Source of the DNA: Siphonodentalium dalli
Taxonomy: Eukaryota; Mollusca; Scaphopoda; Gadilida; Siphonodentaliidae
Length of the DNA stretch: 64,000 bases
Direction: 5' to 3'
NCBI GenBank assembly: GCA_032622095.1
Contig: CP136064.1
Coordinates: 38,924,426-38,988,425 of the forward strand
In this document: in pieces, positions 23,866 through 36,802 of the stretch
How the letters are laid out: every line of letters starts with the position of its first letter
Position numbering within the stretch: the stretch's first letter is position 1
Translations under genes and position numbers: made by a program
Notes under the pieces: generated by a model
Database searches by the model: none
What the model saw: only the letters and a program-made list of their open reading frames with translations
Told to the model about the DNA's origin: nothing

Positions 23866-24367
23866 TTAAAGACACGGTTGGACTTGGCGGTGGGTATCCT
23901 GTGAAAATATCTCCACCCGTCAAAAACCGCCACAAACAGAAAGATAATCAAAATGTAGATAGACTTTGTCCGTATACAAATAAGAAATATCGCATAAACA
24001 GTATGTTATGGTCATATGTTTGACCATTGTTATGTAAACAAAAGCATAAAAAGTTACTTTTCTGGTGTTTGTTTATATTATGATGGTAAACATAAAGAGC
24101 GTTCTGTGTTGGTGAATACCTTATATGGAACTAATAAAGAGCGTTTATGCCATTTGTGTGTGATTAGCCAGTAGCATTGTGCTGTCTTCTGTAACGCAAT
24201 CAGGCTCTTGCTTGAGTAAAATATAGTATGTCTTTATGATAACATGCTGTATACGCGATGGTCATGGTATATATGAACGGAACTGTATGCGTTTTAATGT
24301 TTTTCTGTTTACGGTGTTTGGAACAAATATGAATATTTTCGAAAATTAAGGCCGCACGTGCCTTTAA
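23866..24367 (+). mobile_element. TTAA-flanked MITE, family 1, copy 2
   Basis: Left end TTAAAGACACGGTTGG, right end CCGCACGTGCCTTTAA. The interior has CCGTCAAAAACCGCCACAAA and GTTCTGTGTTGGTGAAT, the same order as the other copies. Confidence 0.88.
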
Positions 24368-24411
24368 AGCACCATAGTATTGTCATATATATTCACCAGC
24401 CTACATGTACA

Positions 24412-25770
24412 TATTATATAGATAATGAATGGCTTGGAGTTGACTATGCCAAAATAGTGGTCCTCGAGGACCACTATTTTGGCATATTCAACGACAAAAC
24501 ATTCATTATTTATTATATTATATCGAACATTTGTGCCAATTCTTACACAATTTATGAGTCTGATTTAGTCACATTTTTATTTACCTTGAATTTGGAAATC
24601 GGTCTCAGATTTTACAATTTACGGCAATATTTTGTTGATGGCAGGGGAGCATAACTATGTTATTAGTTACATCTAACAGCATCTCTTCGTGATTCATACA
24701 TTCATTTTTATAAATACGTCATTAGCAAAGACATTTTGGCGAAATTTGAGAAGTTAACTTGTTTAACTTCGATTAACCGGAAAAGGAAATTATAAATAAC
24801 GTCCACTGATATTGCAAAATTAGGACTGGCCGCTTGCCAACTAAACGGACAAACTATTAAATACATTGGCTTGATATCATCGGACATTTGTAAGATCATT
24901 GCAATTCATCAATAAATCTAATGATATACCGATATTTCAACAAATATCGCACACGGTATAGTTTAAGATTGGTCTTATCTTCAGGCGGCAGCCCGATTTC
25001 GCGAAATGAGTTTGTTACTATAAATAGAAAAAGAATAGTAGGCATGTAGGAATCCTACTGGGGTACTATTATATAGATAATGAATGGCTTGGAGTTGACT
25101 ATGCCAAAATAGTGGTCCTCGAGGAGGAATAGTCCACGAGCCGCAGGCGAGTGGACTATTCCTCATCGAGGACCACTATTTTGGCATAGTCAACGACAAG
25201 ACATTCATTATTTATTATATTATATCGAACATTTGTGCCAATTCTCACACAATTTCTGAGTCTGATTTTGTCACATTTTTATTTTCCTTGAATTTTGGAA
25301 ATCGGTCTCAGATTTTACAATTTACGGCAATATTTTGACGATGGCAGGGGAGCAAAACTATGTTATTAGTTACATCTAACAGTATTTCTTCATGATTCAT
25401 TTCTATAAATACGTCATTAGCAAAGACATTATGGTGAAATTTTAGAAGTCAACTTGTTTAACTTCGATTAACCGGAAAAGGAAATTATAAATAACGTCCA
25501 CTGGCATTGCAAAATTAGGACTAGCCGCTTGCCAACTAAACGGACAAACTATGGAATACATTAGCTTGATATCATCGGACATTTGTAAGATCATTGCAAT
25601 TCATCAATAAATCTAATGATATACCAATATTGCAACAAATATCACACAAGGTATAGTTTAAGATTGGCCGTATCTTCAGGCGGCAGCCCGATTTCGCAAA
25701 ATGAGTTTGTTACTATAAATAGAAAAAGAATAGTAGGCATGTAGGGATCCTACTGGGGTACTATCGTAAA
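24412..25770. repeat. 656-bp segment in two tandem copies, each with a large palindrome
   Basis: Landmark GATAATGAATGGCTTGGAG occurs at 24421 and 25077. The copies share everything to GTAGGCATGTAGG and CTACTGGGGTACTAT, with few differences. Copy 1 has a perfect 40-bp palindrome at 24446-24485 within a wider imperfect one. In copy 2 (25094-25194) the centre is split by an inserted second hairpin, giving a 29-bp outer stem and a 14-bp inner stem. Confidence 0.9.
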
Positions 25771-25889
25771 ATAGTATAGCAGTGGGCAGCCAATCAGAAT
25801 GCGAGAAAGCCACATGAGATATAATATCGTAAAATAGTATAGCAGTGTGCAGCCAATCAGAATGCGAGAAAGTCACGTGAGATATAATA
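25763..25889. repeat. 63-bp tandem dimer
   Basis: Units at 25763 and 25826 starting ATCGTAAAATAGTATAGCAG and ending GAGATATAAT, with about three differences. Abuts the 656-bp duplication. Confidence 0.92.
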
Positions 25890-26332
25890 TACCAAAATAG
25901 TGTTATTTAGGCGACTGGACAACAGAACAGTCTCGGTGTTTTTCTATAATTATGAATAAACCCATTAGGAAAAAAGACGTATTATATATCAAATTGTTCA
26001 AACGGATATGGTGAATATGAAAATTGAGTTAGCGTAAATAAAAATCTGTTTCGAAAAATAAAATGAGTGAAAACTGGAATAACTCTATGAATTACATTTA
26101 AACCTATATTCGTAGTTGGAAACTCACCTGGACGACACAATATGGTCATGTTCACAATCTGTAATAGCTTTTATTATCCATCCCTTAACTAACACCATTT
26201 CCGATTGGGCAAAAGCCGCCACGTGATAGTCCGGGGGAAAGTCATATTGTACTCCCGAATGTCATATTGGACTCCCAAGTGTGCAACATCACTTTTTTAT
26301 CGGGACTCTGTGACGTCACGAATTAAAGATAC

Positions 26333-26788
26333 GGTTGGTCTGTGTGGTGGGTATCCTGTGAAAATATTTCCACCCGTCAAAAACCGCCACAAACAGAAAG
26401 AACATCCGTATACAAATAAGAAATATCGCATAAACAGTATGTTATTGTCATATATTTGACCACTGTTATGTAAACAAAAGCTTAAAAAGTTACTTTTCTG
26501 GTGTTTGTTTATATAAAGAGCGTTCTTTGTTGGTGAATTCATGATATGGAACTAATAAAGAGCGTTTATGCCATTTGTGTGTGATTAGCCAGTAGCATTG
26601 TGCTATCTTCTGTAACACAATCAGGCTCTTGTTTAGGTAAAATATAGTAGGTCTTTATGATAACATGCTGTTTACGCGATGGTCATGGTATATATGGACG
26701 AAACTGTATGCGTTTTAATGTTTTTCTGTTTACGGTGATTGGAACAAATATGAATATTTTCGACAACTAAGGCCGCACGTGCCTATAA
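26333..26788 (+). mobile_element. TTAA-flanked MITE, family 1, copy 3
   Basis: Left end TTAAAGATACGGTTGG, right end CGCACGTGCCTATAA (right TTAA mutated). Internally deleted by about 45 bp relative to copy 4. Confidence 0.85.
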
Positions 26789-27038
26789 CTATTTCGAAAT
26801 GAAGCGGTGAAATTATGATGCGCGAGCAACACTGGTGGATTTAGCAGATGTTTCACTTCCGCGTTGAGTTTTTTTTCTTCATTTCCGTGCATGTTTACTG
26901 TTCCAAATCATGCTTTCTGATGATCAAATACAGGCTTTTATAGAGAATTAACTGCCGACAAATACCAAACATAACCACTAAAGTTTTATTCCCAAAATTT
27001 GGATAAACATACAGATGGATAATAAAAATGTCATTATA

Positions 27039-27187
27039 CAATGTTGCGTACAGTATGAGTTTTTCTTGTACTCGTCCAGGTTGTGGTGAAAATTCATATT
27101 GGACTCGACACCACGTGTCTCGCCCAATATGACTTTTCACCACAACCTGGACTCGTACAAGAAAAACACATTCTGTACACAACATTG
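27039..27187. repeat. ~150-bp foldback with ~65-bp arms
   Basis: Arms begin CAATGTTG and include TTTTTCTTGTAC, GTCCAGGTTGTGGTGAAAA and TCATATTGG, reversed on the right side with few mismatches. The loop is about 20 bp (ACTCGACACCACGTGTCTCG). Its TCATATTGGACTC motif also occurs near 26263. Confidence 0.87.
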
Positions 27188-27310
27188 CATACTAACTTTA
27201 TATTATGGTAATTGAATCTTCTGATGTTCATTTTGGGGTCAAAATATTGTTTTCTGTTTAAAAATGAGAGATTGCTGGAATCTATCAGAACATAATATGC
27301 ATCGTCAATG

Positions 27311-27420
27311 CACGTCATGTAATAGTAATACCTGGTTTTAGAGCACGTCGTGTAATAGTAATACCTGGTTTTATCTATAATAATTTAATAGTAATACCTG
27401 GTTTTATCTATAATAATTTA
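27311..27420. repeat. ~37-bp tandem repeat, three copies
   Basis: Shared core TAATAGTAATACCTGGTTTT, then ATCTATAATAATTTA in two units. Confidence 0.88.
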
Positions 27421-28642
27421 AGTGTTCTGTGTAATTAATTCACACGTTGTGTTATGTGCTCAAGTTAATTGTGTTATGAAAAATTCAGGTGAAAAATAAG
27501 ATTTTGATGGAAAATCATTATTTTCGCATATAAAACCAGGGAAAACTGGAATTTGAGTCCCCGAAAGACAGTTTACATTGTTTGTTGGTTCGAACTCTAT
27601 CCAGTGTTCGCGCTGTCGGTGGCTAAATTGGCCAATGGCAAATCTTTTTCGAATTTGGCTCATAAAAATTTCATATGGCTAAACTTTTGGCTAAACTATT
27701 GTTTTGTAGAGTATTTTTGTAATCTCCAATGCATTGGTGGATCGGAATAGCATCCATCATTCACATTCACTTCACATAATCCAACTTCATGAGACAGCAA
27801 CAGGTAGTCCAGGAGATATTGGTCGACCTCTGCACCCCCCCCCCCCCCCACAGGACTCAACTTCACCCAACTAATTTTCTTCCTTAAGGTCTCCTCTAAT
27901 TTTTTTCACTTGTTAACAAGAACAAAAAGTGGCCGCAGAGACTCCAGACAAGATGGCGTCCATCATGGCGGCCATTTTTTTTTAATGCATCAGGTCTCTT
28001 TGATTGTCGTTATAGTAAAGATGATATCAAATGCGGTCTTGCTTTCCGCTCGATTCGTTATGCTAATATACAACCCTTACAAATTAGTCAAAAATCCGAC
28101 ACCAGAATCCAATATGGCGGCCAAGATGGCCGCCGAAATGTGAAAATATGCTATTTTTCTGACATGTTACCACCTTTCGTTTGTCTCTGTGGGAAATTGT
28201 TGGCATCTTTGCGTCATGTTATACATTTATCATATATAGGAGTCATTGGCGACCACATGGGGACCATATTATACATTCATTGCGGAATATTTTTGTCCGA
28301 TATCACGTTTTCCCAAAAGCCGGTATAATAGGTCAAAGCCGAATCTACGTTAATAACGCGATGTAATGTTTCGAATCAATGAATGTTATTGCTATTATAA
28401 CAACACCCATGCATATATATGTGCAGGAGATACTCGAGCTGGGATACCTCTTATACCTGAGTTGAGGAATATTTACCCAAATCCAAGATGGCGGCCAAAA
28501 TGGCCACCAGAAATAAAAAATCGCCGAAAATCGCCGATTTTAACATCAGTGAGCATTATTGTCATGAAAACTCCACACCTGCTTACTATTGTGAGTTGGG
28601 AACACTTAGGCGAAGAACTTTCATTGTAACATATCCAAACAA

Positions 28643-30786
28643 GAAAACCATAGTCAGAAATGGTAACGCCACCAAGATCATATTATTAGCCATAAATATA
28701 AATTATAATACAATTATTCTATAAACTAGCTTTCAAATTTTATCTGGGAAATTTGCATACTTCTATATTTCAAGTTTTCCCGTTTCTCGTGTTATACATT
28801 ACTTTCTTCAAACTGTCTTCTTTATTACACAAGCTGATGGGCCCGACTTCGTCCGGGATGTATCCCATCTGATTTCCGGCGAAAGGCGCGATTTGACCTT
28901 CAATTGACTATTTCGAAAGTCAAGGTCAGGTCAGGGTCATGATTTGACCCGTCCAAAACACCCCCAACCGGAGAAAAGTACCACTAGGTATCAAATTTCG
29001 TCGAAATCCGTCCGTTTTACCCCACTTGACCTTTAATTAACAATTTTGAAGGTCAAGGTAAGGTCGGAGTCATGATTTGACCCGTCCAAAACACTCCCCC
29101 GACAAAAGTACCCATAGGTATCAAATTTCGTCGAAATCCACCCGTTTTACCCGATTTGACCTTTGATTGACCACATTGAAGGTCAAGGTCACGCCGATGT
29201 CACGATTTGACCCGTTCAAAACACTCCCCGGACAAAAGTATCCCTAGGTATCAAATTTCGCCGAAATTTGTCCGTTTTACCCAAATTGACCTTGCATTGA
29301 CAGTTTTAAAGGTCAAGGTCAGGTCGGGCTCACGATTTGACCCGTCCAAAACACTTCCCGGACACAAATACCCATAAGTATCAAATTACGTTGAAATCTA
29401 TGGAAAGCCGAAGAGGACATGTTAGTTTCTAATTGCTAGATATACGACGCACGACTTGTCGCGGTATGTTAAAGGTGTTTCAAACTAGGAGATAGAAGGA
29501 TTCTGCGTTTCAAATGGTGATGAATTATAGTAATTTATTCAAATTTTATGGCATAAATTGTTATTAAAACCGTATATACTATAACAAAAATGAATGACTC
29601 GAAAATTAAGTGGGCCTTTAAACAAAGTCACAATTGCAGTTAGGCTCATCTCATACTCGTTTAATCAGCGATATTCTGCTGCGCAGTTTGTTGTAGTTCC
29701 CAGTATTCATTGAGCGTTATAGCCCCACTGTTATAATTCGCCTTTAGCAGGCGTACTCTTGCCTCAGATTATTGAGATATTAGGTCACACGTAGTGACAT
29801 TAAATCGCATGGAAACATAGCAATTGTGTGGGCTGCTTGGCGTGAATATTTAATGAGAAATAAAGTCATACGTAATGACATTAAACTCAAGAAAACCCGC
29901 GAAAACAAAACAAAATCACATTTAATGTTTTAAGTTATTTCCTTCATAAAAAGAATCTTCGTGATAATGAACCCTCCCAATACTTTAGAATATAGAATTA
30001 AAATAACAAAAACCTTCGGAATACAGAACCTCCGGAATAACGAACCTTCTAATTGGTGAACCTTCGGAATAGCGAACATTCAGATAAATTTCGGAATAGT
30101 GGACATTCTGGATAGTGAACCTTCGGAATAGAGACATGCCCCCAATATTCATATTATATGCCCAGAGTTCAAAGGTATGGGCCCATAAAATCCTAAATTT
30201 GGCCCTTAAAATATTGAACTCCAAATTGGAGCCCACACAGAACATCACTTAAGTCAACTGTACCTGTGTCATGTCCCAATGCGGGAGGGTCCACAATATA
30301 CCACAACATTCATATTATATGCCAAGAATTCAAAAGTATGGGCCCACGTAATGACATTAAATCTCAAGAAAACCCGCGAAAACAAAACAAAATCACATTT
30401 AATGTTCTAAGTTAAGTTATTTCCTCCTGTATCTGTATCGGTATGCGCGCAGGATCAGTTCGGATGTGAGCGCACACTCCGTAAAAAGAATCTTTGTGAT
30501 AATGAACCCTCTCAAATTAGTCTCAATACTTTAGAATATAGAATTAACCTAAAAATAACAAAAACCTTCGGAATAGAGAACCTTCGGAATAGCGGACCTT
30601 CGGGATAGCGAACCTTCATAATAGAAACATGCCCCCACAAGTACACCGGTGACGTAAACACATGTGCTAATCTTTGTCGTACTATCGTGACTCTATCGGT
30701 AACCATAATAATACAGTCGCCCAGTGGATTATCGATCGACCACAGAATATGAAAATCTGCGTACCAAGCAACACCACGGTGTGGCG
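28643..30786. mobile_element. ~2.1-kb insertion in the left arm of foldback 1
   Basis: Foldback 2 reads continuously (CATATCCAAATAAAAGTCCC at about 43041) where element 1 is interrupted. The inserted DNA begins ACCATAGTCAGAAATGGTAA, which also appears near 40540. It contains a ~131-bp tandem repeat (28845-29400), a ~270-bp direct duplication (about 29870-30130 and 30350-30640) and CCTTCGGAATAG boxes. No TIRs or target duplication were identified, and no coding frame. Confidence 0.75.
28845..29400. repeat. ~131-bp tandem repeat, four units
   Basis: The landmark GATTTGACCCGTCCAAAACA recurs at intervals of 132, 132 and 128 bp. Each unit also has TATCAAATTTCGTCGAAATC and TCAAGGTCA. Confidence 0.88.
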
Positions 30787-32284
30787 TAATAAAAGTCCCC
30801 CAAATCCAAAATGGCGCCCACAATGGCGGACAGATTTTGAAAAATCACCGAAATTCCCTCATATTCACATCATTGGGCATTATTGTAGAGACAACTCCAT
30901 CCATGCTTACAGTTGAGTTGGAAATACAGAGGTGAAGTAATTACCTTACATCTCATGCAAGAAATTGTTTTCCAAATCGAAGATGGCGGCCAATATGGCG
31001 ACCGAAATTTGAAAACAAGTCTACATTCCTTTACTTTCTTACGATGGGCGTTATTGTTTCGCGATTTCTATCCACCATTACATGTTGATATGGAATAGTG
31101 ACATGAAGTATTCATTAGTGTTTGGCAATTGATTCTCACAGCCAAGATCGCTGCTAAATTGGCGGCTAGAAATTGAAAAGAAATCGATATTTTCACATAT
31201 TAATGTCAACGTTTTGTCATAATATCGGTATGTATGGACGAAACTGTATATAAACCATCTACTAGTTCAACTTAAAGGTATCAAAACGCATAACATAGCT
31301 CGTATCCTTCTGGAAAGATAAAAAACCACCATTAATATCGCGATGTGTAATTTCGAAATCCATTCTCCACTTAGCGCCGATAATGGCCGTAAGCGTAGGT
31401 GCGCCGAATAGTTATATCAGAACAATTACCTGATAACAGATTCTGATCTGCCACGTCACGTCCATAATTATCTGGACCAGCTTCCATTTCTTTGTCTGAT
31501 AAATCTAGGTCGCTCACAACGACAAAGTATTCACCACTTCCCGTGAGTAGGGTCCCTCTAGTCATAACGTTTCAAACGATTCATTTTCCGGTGTCTAGCT
31601 TACGATTTTAAATATTTGCTAAATATGATATTTGTGCGTCATCTTGAACTAGGAAGGCATATGACCGATGAGTATACAAGCTTACAGAAGGTCATCTCTA
31701 TGTATGTGTCTCATATCCCATGGGGATAACGACATGTACACCTGGCGAACCAGTTAGCTAGTCACTTCTCAATAGATGGTTCGTCAACTCACAAACTCAG
31801 CGAACGCATTGTCATATGTGGACAACTTCGACAGTGTTTCGAATGTTGTTAGCTGTCTCATTCCCTTGGACAGATGTCTATCTACTAAGGAGAAGACCAT
31901 AGTGTACAGACTACCCACACGTCTTGACCATGATCCGAAGAAAACTGTGTGACGCCCCGCAGTTGTCTCGTCGAATATCTCCCAGCAGAGAAGAACAATG
32001 CTCGCGGTGCTAGTTTGTGGACATGCGCCATGATAGTGGGAATGAAATGGGCCACGGTATACACCGCCTTACACCTGGTGCATGTCATGCGTGTCGGTTT
32101 TTTTTTTGGTGTGGTAACATTGTATTTCCACATCAGTTTCGAAGCCTTTCTGATTCAACTACGTACATTTTTGTCTGGATAATACCATGCTAGCCTCCCT
32201 CAAAACAGTCGGATTGACTAAAGGATAATGTCTTTATAGCATGAATGAATGCGTTTTTTTTTATCCTATCTCAGGGTTAGTGTC

Positions 32285-32620
32285 AGTATGTGGGCGGTAT
32301 TATTCAAGACAATGTCAGGAACTGTTGTGCATTTATTTCACTATGTATTTAAAGAACAATTTACAATCTCGATGGCAATGGCTGTGGACGTTCGGAACGC
32401 GACCTTTATGGTCATATAGCTTTATATATATATAACTTTATAATATAATAGTTAATGTCTCATGCAGGAAAATGGTCGCAATGGTGATGTTACCAAGAAA
32501 TCACTTGGTGTACCAACGTTTGTTGAACTGAATGCAAGAGCTCATCAACGTAGCATTCCTGTGGATGTTCTTCGCGTTGAACATTTCACCCTTTTGTTGA
32601 TGGCATTTGTGCTTTCTTGA
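32285..32620 (+). pseudogene. Coding relic in the centre of foldback 1
   Basis: Two protein-like stretches: SMWAVLFK-like/MSGTVVHLFHYVFKEQF (broken frame, about 32285-32400) and, from 32462, GDVTKKSLGVPTFVELNARA followed by HFTLLLMAF. The same segments occur in foldback 2 on the other strand. No family recognised. Between the copies nearly all base changes in the second segment alter the amino acid, so it is decaying. Confidence 0.5.
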
Positions 32621-35370
32621 ACCATACCACCCAGCGTGAGTATGACATATCAACCAACTATCAAAGGTATCGCCTTTAAGACTACACCACAGTCTTGGTG
32701 AGGCTTATACAGCAGTAGCCAATGGCACACGCCTGGTCCAGTTGTTTAAGAACGGCTTCCAAACGGATGGGAACATACAATCTTAGCATACAAGGAAAGC
32801 AAAGCCACACATGAGATTCTGTCTGAATCTAAAACATAACAAAATAAGGGGCGGTGCAGTCATGGTCCAATTGCATTTCCACTATCATGACACATACCCA
32901 CAAACTAGCACCGTGTGTATTGTTATAATCTGCTTGGATCTGTTCGGTGAGACGATTGCTGGACGCCAACACGCTTGTTCTTATGGTCATGTTCAAGGAG
33001 TTTGGGTATATTATGCATTATGGTCTTCTGCGCCTTAGCAGAAATGCATCCGTCAAATGTCGGGCTTTCAACAGTCGAAGCCATATACAGAAGTTGTCCG
33101 GGTACGTCAGTGCATTAGATGAGTATGTGAATTGACGAACCAGATATTGAGAAGTGGCTGTTTGGGAAGATCACCAGGTGTACACGTTGTTATCCCCATT
33201 AGGACACCAAAGCTGACAATACGCAGATAGGTAGGTCCTTCTGAAAGCTAGTATACGCATCGACCGAATACCTTTCTAGTGTATCGCACAAGATGACGCC
33301 TATACCCCATATGTAGCATCTGAATTATACCATAAGCTATACCACGAATGAAGCTCGCTAAGAATTCTAAGCTTTCGAAACAAACACGTGAGCTGGACAC
33401 CGGCATATGTATTGTTTGAAACATTCCGATTAGTGGGACACTTCTACAGAAGTGTAGTAAACTGTTGTTGTGAGCGAGATAGATTAATCTGACGAAGAGA
33501 CGGAAACGGGTCTAGATAATTCTGAATGTGGCTCAGGTACTGTTGTTTTGATTCTTGGAAGTCATAATATGACTATTCGGCGCACCTATATACGGTTACG
33601 GCCAGTGTGAGCCCTTAGTGGAGAATGGATTTTGAAATGCCACATCGCGATTGTGGGTTTTCATCCTTCCAAAAGGCTACGACTTACGTTGGAACTAACA
33701 GATGGCTTATATTATGTACCGTTTCGTCCATACAAATCGATATTATGACAAAAAGTTGAAATTAGTATGTGACAATATCGGCTCCTTTTCAATTTCTGGC
33801 CGCCAGTTTGGCCGCCACATTGAATGTGAGTATCACTTGCCAAACCTTAATGAATAATTCATACATATCAACATGTAACGGTGGGTAGAAATCGCGAAAC
33901 AATAACGCCAATCCTAAGAAAGTAAAGGAATGTAGGCGTGTTTTCAAATTTCGGTCGCCATTTTGGCCGCCATCTTCGATTTGGAAAACAATTTCTTGCA
34001 TGAGATGTAAGGTAATTACTTCACCTCAGTATTTCCAACTCAACTGTAAGCATGGATGGAGTTGTCTCAACAATAATGCCCAATGATGTGACTATGAGGG
34101 AATTTCGGTGATTTTTCAAAATCTGTCCGCCATTGTGGGCGCCATTTTGGATTTGGGGGACTTTTATTTGGATATGGTACAAGGAAAGTTCTTCGCCTAA
34201 GTGTTCCCAATTCACAATAGTAAACAGGTGTGGAGTTTTCATGACAATAATGCTCACTGATGTTAAAATCGGCGATTTTTTATTTCTGGTGGCCATTTTG
34301 GCCGCCATCTTGGATTTGAGTAAATATTCCTCAACTCAGGTATAAGAGGAATCATAGCCCGAGTATCTCCTGCACATATATATGCATGGGTGTTGTTATA
34401 ATAGGAATAACATTCATTGATTCGAAACATTACATCGCGTTATTAACGTAGATTCGGCTTTGACCTATTATACCGGCTTTTGGGAAAACGTGATATCGGA
34501 CAAATACATCCCGCAATGAATGTATATTATGGTCCCCATGTGTTCGCCAATGACTCCTCTATACGATAAATGTATAACATGACGCAAAGATGCCAACATT
34601 TTCCCACAGAGACAAACGAAATGTGGTAACATGTCAGAAAAATAGCATATTTTCACATTTCGGCGGCCATCTTGGCCGCCATATTGGATTCTGGTGTCGG
34701 ATTTTTGACTAATTTGTAAGGGTTGTATATTAGCATAACGAATCGAGCGGAAAACAAGATCGCATGTGATATCATCTTTACTATAACGACAATCAAAGAG
34801 ACCTGGTGCATTTTTTTTAAATGGCCGCCATGATGGACGCCATCTTGTCTGGAGTCTCTGCGGCCACTTTTTGTTCTTGTTAACAAGTGAAAAAAATTAG
34901 AGGAGACATTAAGGAAGAAAATTAGTTGGGTGAAGTTGAGTCCTGGGGAGGGGGGGGTGGGGTGCAGAGGTCGACCAATATCTCCTGGACTAAGGTAAGC
35001 TATAACATTTAACCAGCCTAATAGAAATAGAGTCTTTATCATGTCAACCACCAAGACGTTTTATACAACAAAATGTTCAGCTAGTTTGTGAGGCATAAAG
35101 AACCTGAGCAAAAATATGTGCAACTGACATGACTCATTTGAACCTTCAAACTATGTATACGTAATTTGGAATGAAGGATAAGATAGCTCGATAAATGCAC
35201 AAAATATTGATCTTCAGGTTTCATATACTCTTAAAACACTTATCGAAGCCATAGTAATTTTCCAGCTGTTGCAATTTTTAACATAAAACTGGACGAACGC
35301 TCTTTATGTTTACCATATATGAGATAGACTAACAAGGAACACTCTTTATCGTTCCACACTGAAGACTTCT

Positions 35371-35872
35371 TTAAAGGTACGGTTGGCCTTGGTGGTGGGT
35401 ATCCTGTGAAAATATTTACACCCGTCAAAAACCGCCACAAACAGAAAGAACATCAAAATATAGACAGACTTTGTCCGTATACAAATAAGAAATATCGCAT
35501 AAACAGTATGTTATTGTCATCTGTTTGACCATTGTTATGTAAACAAAAACATAAAAAGTAACTTTTCTGGTGTTTGTTTATATTATGATGGTAAACATAA
35601 AGAGCGTTCTTTGTTGGTGAATTCCTGATATGGAACTGATAAAGAGCGTTTATGCCATTTGTGTGTGATTAGCCAGTATCATTGTGTTGTCTTCTGTAAC
35701 ACAATCAGGCTCTTGCTTAGGTAAAATAGAGTAGGTCTTTGTGATAACATGCTGTGTACGCGATGGTCATGGTATATATGAACGAAACTGTATGCGTTTT
35801 AATGTTTTTCTGTTTACGGTGATTGGAACAAATATGAATATTTTCGACAACTAAGGCCTCACGTGCCTTTAA
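35371..35872 (+). mobile_element. TTAA-flanked MITE, family 1, copy 4
   Basis: Ends TTAAAGGTACGGTTGGCC and CCTCACGTGCCTTTAA; intact TTAA on both sides. The best-preserved copy. Confidence 0.9.
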
Positions 35873-36055
35873 TCGTGTGGCATAATAGAAGTCACGCATT
35901 TAAAGTACTTATCGACATAGTTTGCTCCCCCCCCCCCCGAACAGGACCAGAATGTAACAAAAGCACAATTTCAGGCTTCAAATTATCCGCAACGAGGCTA
36001 AATCAAGGTTTTCAATTATTAATCTGCGTTTCCTGACATTTCAGATTATCAGACA

Positions 36056-36395
36056 ACTTACCTATCACCACCAGGTAAGCTTACCTATCACCACCCGGTA
36101 AGCTTATACCTATCACCACCCGGTAAGCTTGATTCTTGGTCCATTACGGCAAGATCAGACAACTTACCTATCACCACCCGGTAAGCTTGATTCTTGGTCC
36201 ATTACGGCAAGATCAGACAACTTACCTATCACCACCCGGTAAGCTTACCTATCACCACCCGGTAAGCTTACATATCACCACCCGGTAAGCTTACCTATCA
36301 CCACCCGGTAAGCTTACCTATCACCACCCGGTAAGCTATCACCACCCGGTAAGCAATCACCACCCGGTAAGCTTGATTCTTGGTCCATTACGGCA
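36056..36395. repeat. 23-bp tandem array with self-complementary unit ends
   Basis: About a dozen units of CTTACCTATCACCACCCGGT plus AAG, each starting TTACC and ending GGTAA. Three copies of a longer spacer (GATTCTTGGTCCATTACGGC) are interspersed, making a two-level array. Confidence 0.93.
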
Positions 36396-36802
36396 AGATA
36401 TTCTCCTTTCGCACTAACCTAGACATGTCATCTGAAAAGCGATACAAACAATTGACATTTGCACATAGTATGTAACAGAGTATGTAGACATCTATACGGG
36501 AATGTTGAGGTGAATAAATGTAAATTTGTTTCTATAAACCTTACTCCTATTTAAATTCTTGCAGTAATATTTTTTCGAACACCCGTCGGTGCACAAATTT
36601 AAAACTGAGCGAAAATAGTGCACGGCTCTGAATTTAAATGTACCAAAGGGATTACAAGAGAGTTATGTTGATGAGATACATACATTGCGAAATGTTTGGC
36701 AATGAATATATACACAACTACCCTTATACACGCAGGCCTATATTTACATTCGGTCAACCAATAATATGACCATACGCTAGTGTAATTAACGAACCACACG
36801 CG

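Larger units (their letters stand above)
27805..34992. mobile_element. Giant foldback element 1 (7.19 kb, AGG target duplication)
   Basis: Terminal inverted repeats start TAGTCCAGGAGATATTGG at 27805 and end with the exact complement at 34992. They are flanked by AGG at 27802-27804 and 34993-34995, a 3-bp target duplication. Arms of about 2 kb pair along 27805-28642 plus 30787-32075 (left) with 32845-34992 (right). A ~2.1-kb insertion (28643-30786) splits the left arm. Arms carry ~180-bp internal subrepeats with paired ATGGCGGCC-type boxes and a variable poly-C run near each end. The centre (about 32080-32840) is single-copy. This is the layout of FB (fly) or TU (sea urchin) foldback elements; no transposase domain is recognisable, so the superfamily is unknown. 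Confidence 0.9.

Noticed and set aside
28845-29400. Nuclear-receptor element cluster (TCAAGGTCA in each unit)
   Set aside because: The motif is carried by a tandem repeat inside an insertion; its recurrence follows from the duplication, with no link to a gene.
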